In this document: positions 44,831 through 52,754 of the stretch, piece after piece | Layout of the letters: the number at the start of each line of letters is the position of its first letter | Position numbering within the stretch: the stretch's first letter is position 1 | Assembly (NCBI GenBank): GCA_020850355.1 | Contig: JADZEX010000034.1 | Location: forward strand, 1 to 64,000 | Direction: 5' to 3' | Length of the DNA stretch: 64,000 nt | Source: Fimbriimonadaceae bacterium | Lineage (GTDB): Bacteria; Armatimonadota; UBA10988 | Notes under the pieces: generated by a model | The model's database searches: none | What the model was told of the DNA's origin: nothing | Seen by the model: the letters and a program-made list of their open reading frames with translations, nothing else | Position numbers and translations under genes: made by a program

Positions 44831-46087
44831 GTGGAGGCCGACCCCTGGCATCGGACCAAGCTCGGGACCACGCTTCGCTCGCTCCGTCACCGCAACTACC
44901 GGTTGTTCTTCGGCGGCCAGGGCATTTCGCTGGTCGGCACCTGGATGCAGATGGTCGCGACCAGTTGGCTGCTCACGCGGCTGACCGGCTCGCCGACGAT
45001 GCTGGGGCTGAACGGGTTCGTCAATCGCCTCCCCTCGGCGATCGTCACGCCGCTGGCGGGCGTCATGATCGACCGCCTCAACCGCCACCGGGTGGTCGTC
45101 TGGATGCAGCTCCTGGCGATGCTGCAGGCCCTGCTGCTGGCCAGCCTGGCGCTGACTGGTCGGATCGAGGTCTGGCAGGTGCTGGTGTTGAGCGCCGGGC
45201 TGGGGGTCGTCAACGCCATCGAAGTGCCGGCGCGGCAGTCGCTGTTCGTCGAGCTGGTCGGCGACAAGGACGACCTGCCGAACGCCATCGCGCTGAACAG
45301 CTCGCTCTTCAACAGCGCCCGGCTGGTCGGCCCGGCGGTGGCCGGGGTGCTGATCGCCGCCGTCGGTGAGGGGGTCTGCTTCCTGCTCAACGGGATCAGC
45401 TACCTGGCGGTGATCGCCGCGCTGCTGGCGATGCGGCTGCCACCGCGCGAGGCTCCGCCCGCCCGCAACAGCGTGCTGGCCGACCTCCGCGCCGGCTTCG
45501 CCTATGTCTACCACAGCCGCCCGGTCGCCGCGCTGCTGGTCTTCGTGGCGCTGGTCGGCGTCTTCGGGATGCCCTACACCGTGCTGCTGCCGCTCTACGC
45601 CAAAGACGTGCTGCACTCCGACAGCCGCGGCCTGGGGTACCTGCTGACGGCCGGCGGCGCCGGGGCGCTCAGCGGGGCGCTGTTCCTGGCCCAACGGCCG
45701 AGCGCGCGCGGACTCGAGCGGCTGATGCCCTACGCGGTGACCTGGTTCGGCTGTGGCATGTTGCTGATTGCCAGATCGCAGTGGCTCTGGCTGTCGCTCC
45801 TGCTGATGCCGGTGCTCAGCAGCGGGATGATGATCCAGATGGGGTCCACCAACACCATCTTGCAGACCATCGTGCCCGACGCGATGCGCGGCCGCGTGAT
45901 GAGTCTCTACTTCCTGGCCTTCAGCGGCTCGATGCCGTTGGGCAGCCTGGTGGCGGGCTACGTGGCCCGGGTCTGGTCGGTGCCGACGGCGCTGGCGCTC
46001 GGTGGAGTCGGCGCGATCCTGGCCGCTTTGCTCTGTGCGCCGGCGGTCCGCGCGGTCTGGGACGAGCCGGCCAGCACCACGAGCTGA
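44831..46087 (+). CDS. MFS transporter, EntS/DHA3-like
   Basis: 418 aa, GTG start, about 11-12 membrane segments. LRHRNYRLFFGGQGISLVGTWMQMVATSWLL is the characteristic N-terminus of the DHA3 branch (EntS-type exporters of siderophores and drugs). GVMIDRLNRHRVVVWMQ is the MFS loop 2-3 motif, and MRGRVMSLYFLAFSGSMPLGSL that of loop 8-9. Probably a proton-driven exporter; the substrate is unknown. It is cotranscribed with the GDSL hydrolase and convergent to the nucleotide-sugar reductase. Confidence 0.85.
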   Translation: MEADPWHRTKLGTTLRSLRHRNYRLFFGGQGISLVGTWMQMVATSWLLTRLTGSPTMLGLNGFVNRLPSAIVTPLAGVMIDRLNRHRVVVWMQLLAMLQALLLASLALTGRIEVWQVLVLSAGLGVVNAIEVPARQSLFVELVGDKDDLPNAIALNSSLFNSARLVGPAVAGVLIAAVGEGVCFLLNGISYLAVIAALLAMRLPPREAPPARNSVLADLRAGFAYVYHSRPVAALLVFVALVGVFGMPYTVLLPLYAKDVLHSDSRGLGYLLTAGGAGALSGALFLAQRPSARGLERLMPYAVTWFGCGMLLIARSQWLWLSLLLMPVLSSGMMIQMGSTNTILQTIVPDAMRGRVMSLYFLAFSGSMPLGSLVAGYVARVWSVPTALALGGVGAILAALLCAPAVRAVWDEPASTTS

Positions 46088-46092
46088 GCGAC

Positions 46093-46119
46093 CGGCGGGC
46101 TAACCGCCCCAGCCCGCCG
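46093..46119. terminator. Bidirectional hairpin between convergent genes
   Basis: CGGCGGGCT and AGCCCGCCG form a 9-bp stem with a 9-nt loop, six bases after the MFS stop. Its right arm lies within the last codons of the opposite reductase gene. It could end transcripts from both sides. Confidence 0.5.
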
Positions 46120-47038
46120 CGACGCGGTCGCGCCACTCGGCCAGCACGTCGGCCAGGGTCTGGCGCAGCGGACGCGACGCCCGCCAGCCGAGGGCGGCTG
46201 CCGGGCTGGCGTCACCACAGACCACCGGCGGCGGTCCGGCACCCACCCGCCGGTGGTCCTGGATCACCTCCACCGGCACCCGCGCCAGGTCGAGCAGCGT
46301 GTCGAGCAGCTCCTGGATACTGGTCGCCTGTCCGCGGCAGAGGTGGTAGGTCGCCCCGGCCTGGCCGGCGGCTGCCAGCAGCGCATAGCCGCGGACGATG
46401 TCGCGCACGTCGCTGAAGTCCTTGGCCGCGCGGAGGTCGCCGACCCGCAGCAGCGGCTCGCGGCGGCCCGCGGCGATGGCGGCGATCTGGCTGGCGAAGT
46501 CGGGCGCCACGAAGCCGAGGGCCTGGCCTGGACCGAGGTGGTTGAAGGGCCGGGCCTCGATCACTGGCAGGCCGTGCGCCAGGTGAAACTGCTGCCCCAG
46601 ATAATGCACCGCCAGCTTGCTGACGGCGTACGGCGTGCGCGGCTGGCAGGCCGTGGTGGCGGTCAACGGCGGCCCGGGCGGTGGGCTGCCGTAGACCTCG
46701 CTGGAGGTCACCAGCAGCACCCGCGGCCGGGGCTGGATCGCCAAGGCCGCCTGCAGCAAGTTGGCGGTCCCGACGACATTGGCCTGCAACGTGCCGCCGG
46801 GGTCGCGCAGGCTGGCGCTCGGCGAGCTGGCCGCGGCGAGGTGGTAGACCACCGCCGGCGCCGCGCGCTGCACCGCCGTGGCGGTCGCCGCGGGGTCGAT
46901 CAGGTCGGCGGTGACCTCGCCGGGCAGCCCCGCCGGCTGGCGCACCAGCGGCACCACGTCGTCGCCCTGCTGGCGCAGCAAGGTCGTCAGGTGGCGCCCG
47001 GCAAAGCCCGCGGCGCCGGTCACCAGAACCCTTGGCAT
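46100..47038 (-). CDS. NAD-dependent nucleotide-sugar epimerase/reductase, GDP-6-deoxy-mannose reductase-like
   Basis: 312 aa extended short-chain dehydrogenase. VLVTGAAGFAGRHL is the NAD(P)-binding G-x-x-G-x-x-G motif. The catalytic Ser lies in TSSEVYG and the Tyr-Lys pair in PYAVSKLAVHYLG. EARPFNHLGPGQALGFVAPDFASQI is particularly like GDP-4-dehydro-6-deoxy-D-mannose reductases (Rmd), which make GDP-rhamnose. Rhamnose-type sugars go into surface polysaccharide. Its start overlaps the stop of the DUF4129 gene (TGATG). Confidence 0.8.
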   Translation of the reverse strand: MPRVLVTGAAGFAGRHLTTLLRQQGDDVVPLVRQPAGLPGEVTADLIDPAATATAVQRAAPAVVYHLAAASSPSASLRDPGGTLQANVVGTANLLQAALAIQPRPRVLLVTSSEVYGSPPPGPPLTATTACQPRTPYAVSKLAVHYLGQQFHLAHGLPVIEARPFNHLGPGQALGFVAPDFASQIAAIAAGRREPLLRVGDLRAAKDFSDVRDIVRGYALLAAAGQAGATYHLCRGQATSIQELLDTLLDLARVPVEVIQDHRRVGAGPPPVVCGDASPAAALGWRASRPLRQTLADVLAEWRDRVAAGWGG

Positions 47039-48882
47039 CAGCCGCGCGCCTCCTTGACCGCCTGCAGCAGCCGCTCCCAGATCCGTTGCAGTTCGGGCAG
47101 GCAGCTCTCGTCGACCAGGCTGGGAGTGTACTCCACCGCCAGGTACAGCTCGGTCAGGGCCTCAATCTCCGCCCGCCAGGCGGCCGCCTCGGGCGGTAAC
47201 TGGCGCAACCAGGCCAGCGGCGTGGCGTCGGGTGGCCGCGGGCTGTGGACAAGCTGGGCCCAGGCCTGTAGCGCGCGGTAGAGGTGGCGCACGACCTCGC
47301 CGGTCGGCCGACCGCGAAACGGCGAGCGCGGGCCGAAGGGGTCCTCGAAGACGTACTTTGCGACCACCGGCTGCTCCGCGACGGGCTCGGAGGACCGTGC
47401 GCCGCGGCGCTGCCAGAGCCGCCAGCCGACCCACCCGATGGCCAGCAGGCTGCCGCCCAGCAACAGCAGCAGCCCCAGCCAGCGGCCGAACTCCGAAGGC
47501 GGCGGCGGTGGCAGCGGCGCCGGCGGGGCGGCGCCCGGGCTGGCCGGGGGCGGCGGACTCGGCGCGCTGCTCGGCGCGGGTGGCGGCTCGGCGTCGCTCG
47601 AGCCGGCCGGTTCGCCGGCCCCGCCGCTGCTCGGCGGCGACTCGGCGGCGGCCGACGACGGCGGGCTGCTGGCCGGCGCGCTGCCCGGCGGTGGCGGCGA
47701 CCCGCTGGCCGGTGATGGCAGTCCGCCGGGCGGCGGCTGGCCGCTGGCGCGGGGTGGGGAGCTCTGTGGACTGGCGGCCCCGGCCCCTTGGCCGGGGCTC
47801 TGGCCGCCGCTTTGGGCGCCACCTTCGCCGGCCGCTGGGCCCTGCGTCGCGCGTTGGCCCTGCTGGCCGCCGGACTCCTGGCCGCCGGGCCGGGCGCCCG
47901 CCGGACCGCGGTCGGCGGTTGGCGTGCCGCCGCGACCCTGCAGCCCGCGCCCCTCACCGCCTGGCGCGTCGTCGCTCCACGGTGCCCGCCGGCCGCTCTC
48001 CTGGCCGCCGCGCTGGAGCAGGTTCACCAGCGGCTGTGGCAGCAGGCTGTTGGGCGCCGGCTCCAGCCGCGGGGCGACCTGCGCCAAGACCAGGATCAGC
48101 GCCGCCAGCGGCAGGGCCAGCAGCAGCCAGGTGGCCACCACACTCCAGGGCACCGCGGCGCCGCGGGTGCGGACGTAGATGCTCAGGCCGTTCAGCGCAC
48201 TGAGCGCCAGCACCAGCAGGGCGCTGCCCAGAAACACCACCATGCACCCAAACGCATGGCCCTGGAACTCGTGGCCGGCGAGGATCTTGTGGCCTACCCC
48301 GAAGATCACCACTGCCAGCAGCGACAGGACCATCACCGCCCGGCCCGGATGCGGCCGGCGGCGCGCGGCGGTGTCGGCACCCTCAGCTTCCCATTGCTCG
48401 CTGCTCAAGAGCGCGACATCCTGCCCTTGCACCGAGTCGGCGCTGATCGCGGTCTGCCGCACGATGTAGTTGCCGCCGAACCAGATTACCGCGATGATCA
48501 GGTAGTTCAGCAGCAGCGCCAGGACCGGCTGCTGGCCGCCATAGCCCGACCCGAAGGCGCCGCCACCGAAGGCGTGCAGAAACCCAAACAGGCCCATCAC
48601 GACCAGCAGCGCCACGGCGTAGGCGGCGGCGTTGAGGTTGCCGTCGCGGGTGGTGATCCGCGCGATGCCGACCACCGCCACCAGGAAGCAGAAGAAGATC
48701 AGCCGGAGCAGCCGGGTCGGCGCATAGACCTGGGCGGCCCGCACGTCGATCAGGAACCAGACCAGCGCGCCGAGCATCACGAACAGCAGCAGCGGCAGCA
48801 AGATGTCGGCCAGCGGGTCGAACTCGTCGGCGATCAGCGGCGGGTCGCGATCCAGCTCCGGCGGCGTGGGCGCGTGGTTCAT
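47038..48882 (-). CDS. Membrane protein with Pro/Ser-rich linker and DUF4129 domain
   Basis: 614 aa. The N-terminal ~270 residues hold about seven hydrophobic segments (ILLPLLLFVMLGALVWFLI ... WSVVATWLLLALPLAALILVLAQVA). A ~170-residue Gly/Gln- then Pro/Ser/Ala-rich linker follows. One more membrane segment comes next (WLGLLLLLGGSLLAIGWVGW), then a C-terminal DUF4129 domain (GEVVRHLYRALQAWAQ ... ELYLAVEYTPS). In related loci this domain ends a transglutaminase-like membrane protein next to DUF58 and MoxR. The transglutaminase core is missing here. It overlaps the DUF58 stop by ATGA. Confidence 0.7.
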   Translation of the reverse strand: MNHAPTPPELDRDPPLIADEFDPLADILLPLLLFVMLGALVWFLIDVRAAQVYAPTRLLRLIFFCFLVAVVGIARITTRDGNLNAAAYAVALLVVMGLFGFLHAFGGGAFGSGYGGQQPVLALLLNYLIIAVIWFGGNYIVRQTAISADSVQGQDVALLSSEQWEAEGADTAARRRPHPGRAVMVLSLLAVVIFGVGHKILAGHEFQGHAFGCMVVFLGSALLVLALSALNGLSIYVRTRGAAVPWSVVATWLLLALPLAALILVLAQVAPRLEPAPNSLLPQPLVNLLQRGGQESGRRAPWSDDAPGGEGRGLQGRGGTPTADRGPAGARPGGQESGGQQGQRATQGPAAGEGGAQSGGQSPGQGAGAASPQSSPPRASGQPPPGGLPSPASGSPPPPGSAPASSPPSSAAAESPPSSGGAGEPAGSSDAEPPPAPSSAPSPPPPASPGAAPPAPLPPPPPSEFGRWLGLLLLLGGSLLAIGWVGWRLWQRRGARSSEPVAEQPVVAKYVFEDPFGPRSPFRGRPTGEVVRHLYRALQAWAQLVHSPRPPDATPLAWLRQLPPEAAAWRAEIEALTELYLAVEYTPSLVDESCLPELQRIWERLLQAVKEARG

Positions 48883-50159
48883 AGTCGCACCGCTGCCAGC
48901 CGGCTGAGGTCGCGCGGCGTGTCGACGGCGTAGGTCCGCACCCCGGCCGCCAGCAGCTGCGCGCGGCAGGGCGTCGGGTGGTGATTGCCGATCAACAACA
49001 CGGTGAGCACGAAACCACTATGCCGCATCGCCACCGCCGCGCGCAGCAGCGGCCGGTCCAGGCGCGGGGTCACCACCAAGAGGGTGACGTCGCGGGGCAG
49101 CCGGGGGTACTCGCGCAGCAGCATCGCCCCGACGGGCTGGAAGTCGCTCAGCTCGACGCGGGCGCTGGCATCGAGGATCTGCGTGAAGGTCGTCTCGCCG
49201 CGGCCGACAGGCACCTCGAAGGGCCGCAGCCGCGCCGAGCGCTCCTGCATCGCCGCCAGCCGCTGGGCCTGCCAGCGAGTCGCCGCGGCGACCTCGGCCG
49301 GGGCGTAGCGGGCCCGGTCGGCGGCGTCACGACCGTTGCTCAAGAACCCAACCCGCTGGTGCGCCTGGGCGACGTAGTTGGCCAACGAGGCCGCCACCGT
49401 GACGGCGAACTCACTGCGCTCGACCGTCGCGCGATCCTCGTAGGCCGGCTCGTAGAGGTCCAGGCAGAGCAGCGCGCCGACCATGCAGCTCGGTTCGTAG
49501 ATCTTCGTCTGCAGGCTGCCGCTGCGGGCGGTGCTGCGCCAGTGGATGCGGGTCAGCTTGTCCCCCGGCCGCCACTCGCGGACACCGTGCAGCCGGGAGG
49601 GATCCTCGACGATCCGGCGCTCGACGCGCACCTCACCGACTGGCCGGGGCGCCGCCAGATCGTACCCGCCGATCGGCACCAGGTCCGGCGGCACCGTCAG
49701 ATAGTGGGCCCGCGAGCCGCTCTGGAAGCGCCGCTTCAGTCCAAACAGGTCGCCCGTCTCCAGCAACAGGGGCCCAATCTGATGGTACCCCCGCCGGGTG
49801 CAGGCGAGGCGGTAGCGCAGGGTCACCTGCTGCCGCGGCCAGAGCGTGCGCAGCGCCGTGCTTTGGCCAGTCGCCGGCAAGGCGGCGGGGGTGAGGTCTT
49901 CCAGCAACACCCAGGGCACCAGCCAGGCTCCGCGGTGGCGCAACTCGACGCGCACGTCGACCACGTCCCCCAGCCGGGCCCGCGTCACCGTGCAGGTGCG
50001 CTGGTCGACCAGCCCGCGCAGCCCGTAGCGCGCCATCAGGCTGGACGAACCGACCAGGGCCAAGACCACGTAGAGCGCGTACGTGAAGAAGCCGATCCGC
50101 AGCACGTAGCTGAGGAACAACACCCCGACGACCACGGCGGCCCAGCGAGTCCGGGTCAA
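48879..50159 (-). CDS. DUF58 (vWA-like) protein
   Basis: 426 aa starting at TTG, supported by GGAGGG just upstream. Two membrane segments occupy residues ~7-45. The DUF58 signature is seen in LHGVREWRPGDKLTRIHWRSTARSG, followed by a vWA-like half (ALLCLDLYEPAYEDRATVERSEFAVTVAASL). DUF58 proteins usually act with a MoxR AAA ATPase as a chaperone or stress complex, but no moxR is adjacent. The gene leads a DUF58 / DUF4129 / nucleotide-sugar reductase transcript. Confidence 0.82.
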   Translation of the reverse strand: MTRTRWAAVVVGVLFLSYVLRIGFFTYALYVVLALVGSSSLMARYGLRGLVDQRTCTVTRARLGDVVDVRVELRHRGAWLVPWVLLEDLTPAALPATGQSTALRTLWPRQQVTLRYRLACTRRGYHQIGPLLLETGDLFGLKRRFQSGSRAHYLTVPPDLVPIGGYDLAAPRPVGEVRVERRIVEDPSRLHGVREWRPGDKLTRIHWRSTARSGSLQTKIYEPSCMVGALLCLDLYEPAYEDRATVERSEFAVTVAASLANYVAQAHQRVGFLSNGRDAADRARYAPAEVAAATRWQAQRLAAMQERSARLRPFEVPVGRGETTFTQILDASARVELSDFQPVGAMLLREYPRLPRDVTLLVVTPRLDRPLLRAAVAMRHSGFVLTVLLIGNHHPTPCRAQLLAAGVRTYAVDTPRDLSRLAAVRL

Positions 50160-50198
50160 GGCTCCCTCCGCCGCTGCTGATTCTCGGCCGCTGTCGGG

Positions 50199-50214
50199 TT
50201 CCTTGTCGAAGGAA
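50199..50214. promoter_or_regulatory. Palindrome in the divergent DUF58/isomerase region
   Basis: TTCCTT-GTCG-AAGGAA is a perfect 6-bp inverted repeat, overlapped by a second dyad TGTCGA-AGGAA-TCGACA. It lies within the 100-bp divergent spacer, so one regulator could control both genes. Confidence 0.35.
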
Positions 50215-50260
50215 TCGACAACCGTCGCCGAATCGGCGAACTGCCGACGGGAGGCCAGCG

Positions 50261-51085
50261 ATGAAGCTCGGTTTGATCAACTCCGCCTGGGCGCAGACCG
50301 GGCGAGACACGGCGTACGGGATCCAGAAGACCAAGGAGATCGGCTTCGACTGCATTGACATCTTTGCCGACCCCCTGACGCTCAGCGAGTCCGAGACCCA
50401 GGTCATCATCGACACCACCCGCCGCGCCGGCCTGCCGATCGTTTCGGTCTGTTGCGTCGCGCTGGGCCTGGCCGACTTCAACGACTCGGTGCGCGCCTTC
50501 CACCTCCACCGCTGCCGCCGCTACCTTGACCTGTGTGCCGCCCTCGGCGCCAGCAACCTGTTGCTGGTGGTCGGCGAGTATGTCTGGCAGCAGGAGGTGA
50601 TCCCGCCCGCGGTGCAGTGGCAGAGCGCGGTCGACGCGGTCCGCGAGCTCGGTGCCCACGGCGCGCAGCTCGGGGTCAACATCGCGTTGGAGCTGGAACC
50701 GTTCGACCTCTCGCTGATCAACACCGTCGACACGATGCTGCGCTTTGTGACCGACGTCGGGATGCCGAGCGTGGTCCGAGCGAACGTCGACATTTCGCAC
50801 CTCGACCTGCAGCACGTGCCGGTGGCCGAGGTGGCTCGACTGAAGGGCCTGATCGAGCATGTCCACCTCAGCGACTGCGACGGCCAGGTCCACGGCGACC
50901 TGCCGCCCGGGCGCGGTGTGACGCCCATCACCGACTACCTCCGCGCGGTGCGCGACACGGGGTTCGACGGCACGGTCAGCATCGAGCTGGAGTACTCCCC
51001 CGATCCCGACCAGATCGAGGCCTGGGTGCAGGAGGCCTACGAGCAGACCGACCAGATCATGCGGGCGCTGGACTGCCGCGACTGA
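50261..51085 (+). CDS. Sugar phosphate isomerase/epimerase
   Basis: 274 aa xylose-isomerase-like barrel. GGGAGG precedes the ATG. MKLGLINSAWAQTGRDTAYGIQKTKEIGFDCIDIFAD is the typical first repeat. Metal ligands: NIALELEPFDLS (Glu), RANVDISHLDL (Asp/His), IEHVHLSDCDGQVHGD (His-x-x-Asp and a further His) and VSIELEY (Glu). The reaction cannot be assigned. It differs from the paralogue at 3673-4503 by only keeping the metal-site pattern, so it is not a recent duplicate. Confidence 0.82.
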   Translation: MKLGLINSAWAQTGRDTAYGIQKTKEIGFDCIDIFADPLTLSESETQVIIDTTRRAGLPIVSVCCVALGLADFNDSVRAFHLHRCRRYLDLCAALGASNLLLVVGEYVWQQEVIPPAVQWQSAVDAVRELGAHGAQLGVNIALELEPFDLSLINTVDTMLRFVTDVGMPSVVRANVDISHLDLQHVPVAEVARLKGLIEHVHLSDCDGQVHGDLPPGRGVTPITDYLRAVRDTGFDGTVSIELEYSPDPDQIEAWVQEAYEQTDQIMRALDCRD

Positions 51086-51102
51086 GCTGGCGCCAGCAAC
51101 AG

Positions 51103-51132
51103 CGAGGCCACCGGCGCGGGCCGATGGCCTCG
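51103..51132. terminator. Hairpin between convergent isomerase and lipoprotein genes
   Basis: CGAGGCCA and TGGCCTCG form an 8-bp stem around a 14-nt GC-rich loop, 17 bp after the isomerase stop. It also lies beyond the stop of the opposite lipoprotein gene. A small perfect palindrome GCTGGCGCCAGC precedes it. Confidence 0.45.
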
Positions 51133-51156
51133 AAAGAAGAAACTGGTTCGGGCGGT

Positions 51157-51357
51157 CTAGTTGTTCGAGACCGTGTTCGGCACCTCGGTCTTGGTGGCGG
51201 CGGCGCCAGCCGAGCCACCGGGCGGCGGGGCGACCGACTTGGTCATGTCCTCGGTCTTGACTTCCTTCTTGCCCCCACAGCCAGCCACCAGCGAGAGGGC
51301 CAGCACGCCGCAGGCCACCGTCATCAGCAGCCGCATCGACTTCCGCATTGTGTCCAT
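51157..51357 (-). CDS. Small lipoprotein
   Basis: 66 aa. The hydrophobic leader MRLLMTVACGVLALSLVAGC ends in a lipobox L-V-A-G-C, after which the mature protein is only ~38 residues (GGKKEVKTEDMTKSV, then Pro/Gly/Ala-rich). Start at 51357 or the ATG three codons later. No function assigned; such short lipoproteins often decorate the outer membrane or serve as linkers. Confidence 0.65.
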   Translation of the reverse strand: MDTMRKSMRLLMTVACGVLALSLVAGCGGKKEVKTEDMTKSVAPPPGGSAGAAATKTEVPNTVSNN

Positions 51358-51456
51358 CCGTTCTCAGCCGCCAGGCGGCCGTCCATCGCGCGATAGCGCT
51401 GCTGCGCCATCAACCGTCACCCCGCGCGGCCGACCGGTCGACACCAGGGCGGCCTT

Positions 51457-51498
51457 CCGCCGGTGCTGGCCGGACCGAGGCCCAGCCAGCACCGGCGG
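51457..51498 (-). terminator. Terminator of the prepilin-like gene
   Basis: A perfect 14-bp stem (CCGCCGGTGCTGGC with its complement) and 14-nt loop start 9 bp after the minus-strand stop at 51508. There is no U-tract, as for other hairpins in this window. Confidence 0.65.
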
Positions 51499-51507
51499 CG
51501 GGTCGTC

Positions 51508-52287
51508 CTACTGCAGGTCGGGGCGGAACAGCCACGGGTTGAAGCCATCCCACCAAGTGGAGCGGCCAGTCGGGCTGATCAGCGCGAAGACCGAGTTGTC
51601 CCAGTGCCCGGGCTCCTTGGTCCACTTGACGTGACCGTCCACGTAGCACTTGTTGCTGCCCTCGGTGTGGATCTGCGGCTGGTTCTCAACACCGCCGCCG
51701 AAGCCGTACCAGGGGATCCGCGAGGTCGTCACGCCGGCCTGGTAGGGCATCGTGAAGGTGTTGGTGGTCTCGGGCACATAGAGCATCACGGAGTTGAAGT
51801 TCAGGCCAGCCCATTCCCAGACCATGATGCACTGCGACGGGGCCTTCACCGTGGACTGCGACGAGCGGGTCAGCAGCGTGTTGTAGGTGTAGCCGAGCCA
51901 CGGCGGACCGGGTACGCCGCTGTAGAACTGCAAGTCCCGCGACGAGGGGCAGGCGTACGACTGCAGGTTCTTGATGTACGGCTGCACCGAGGTGGCGAAG
52001 GTCGCCCCGGACTGCGCGCCGGTGCCGGGCACGACGTAGGCCGCGTAGCCGCCGGTGTGGGTGCCGATGGCGAAGGACTCGTCGTAGTCCTGCGTGTACT
52101 GCAGACTGGCCAGCCCGATCTGCTTGAGGTTCGAGGCACAGCTCGACTGCCGCGCCTTTTCACGAGCCTTCGCGAAGACCGGGAAGAGAATCGCCGCCAG
52201 GATGGCGATGATCGCAATGACAACCAGAAGTTCGATGAGCGTGAAGCCGCCCGTGAAGCGACGGCGCCCGCTGCGGTCGACGTGCAT
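51508..52287 (-). CDS. Type IV prepilin-like (DUF1559-type) secreted protein
   Basis: 259 aa. A short basic leader precedes the prepilin peptidase site in [18 protein letters not shown]: cleavage after Gly, then N-methyl-Phe, with Glu at +5. [33 protein letters not shown] is the DUF1559-like region seen in huge numbers in Planctomycetes and Armatimonadota. [13 protein letters not shown] near the C-terminus is the family's conserved D-G-H motif. It is a pseudopilin or surface protein exported by type II/IV-pilus machinery. It faces away from the chemotaxis operon across a 467-bp regulatory spacer. Confidence 0.9.
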   Translation of the reverse strand: MHVDRSGRRRFTGGFTLIELLVVIAIIAILAAILFPVFAKAREKARQSSCASNLKQIGLASLQYTQDYDESFAIGTHTGGYAAYVVPGTGAQSGATFATSVQPYIKNLQSYACPSSRDLQFYSGVPGPPWLGYTYNTLLTRSSQSTVKAPSQCIMVWEWAGLNFNSVMLYVPETTNTFTMPYQAGVTTSRIPWYGFGGGVENQPQIHTEGSNKCYVDGHVKWTKEPGHWDNSVFALISPTGRSTWWDGFNPWLFRPDLQ

Positions 52288-52402
52288 GTCGAGCCCTCCT
52301 CTGTTTCAACGTACTAACCCCAGCCCGCCTGCGACCGGGACCGCCGACGTTGCCGCCGACGGATTCGTCCTCCGACGCGGGTGTTCACCACCCGATCCTC
52401 TG

Positions 52403-52431
52403 ATCCTACTGGATCCTCGCGCGATCCTCAA
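52403..52431 (-). promoter_or_regulatory. Candidate promoter of the prepilin-like gene
   Basis: On the minus strand, TTGAGG (52431-52426) and TAGGAT (52408-52403) are separated by 17 bp. This gives a leader of about 110 nt to the start at 52287. The boxes match consensus at four of six positions each and overlap the GATCCT repeats, so those repeats may be operator sites. Confidence 0.4.
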
Positions 52432-52662
52432 GTGGTTTTTGCAACAACTTGTCCACTTGACCGCGCTGCCCGGCGCCGCGGAGTCCGCCTCGCGAGGCGC
52501 CGACCGCGGGCGACCGCGGCTCAGGTGCAGTGTGACCCAGGATCGCTGGGCAGCATCAACGACATGTGTCGGGCAGGTAAAGAGTCCTGGCCAGGAGCGC
52601 GGTGCCACGGCCCCCGGCGGCCTGGCGAGCCGTCGGCCGGGCCGCGGCGGCGTCCCCGGCGG

Positions 52663-52680
52663 CTTAACCCTTGCGTTAAG
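52663..52680 (+). promoter_or_regulatory. Inverted repeat upstream of cheA
   Basis: CTTAACCCTTGCGTTAAG: 6-bp perfect arms around a 6-bp centre, 75 bp before cheA. Together with the preceding GG it also reads as GG-N10-GC, the minimal sigma-54 spacing, with TTGC at the -12 place. Either an operator or a promoter core. Confidence 0.3.
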
Positions 52681-52754
52681 TCCCCGGCTCACGTTCGCTC
52701 AAGTTCCGCGCCGGGCCAACCGACATCTAGGACGGGACGCGGCCAGGCTGCCTG

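Larger units (their letters stand above)
52288..52754. other. 467-bp regulatory spacer between prepilin gene and chemotaxis operon
   Basis: No gene recognised. The part 52390-52460 is less GC-rich than its surroundings and holds four copies of GATCCT (52394, 52402, 52412, 52423). An 8-bp stem TCAAGTGG/CCACTTGA spans 52428-52460 with a T-rich loop. The right end holds a separate inverted repeat at 52663-52680. Confidence 0.6.
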
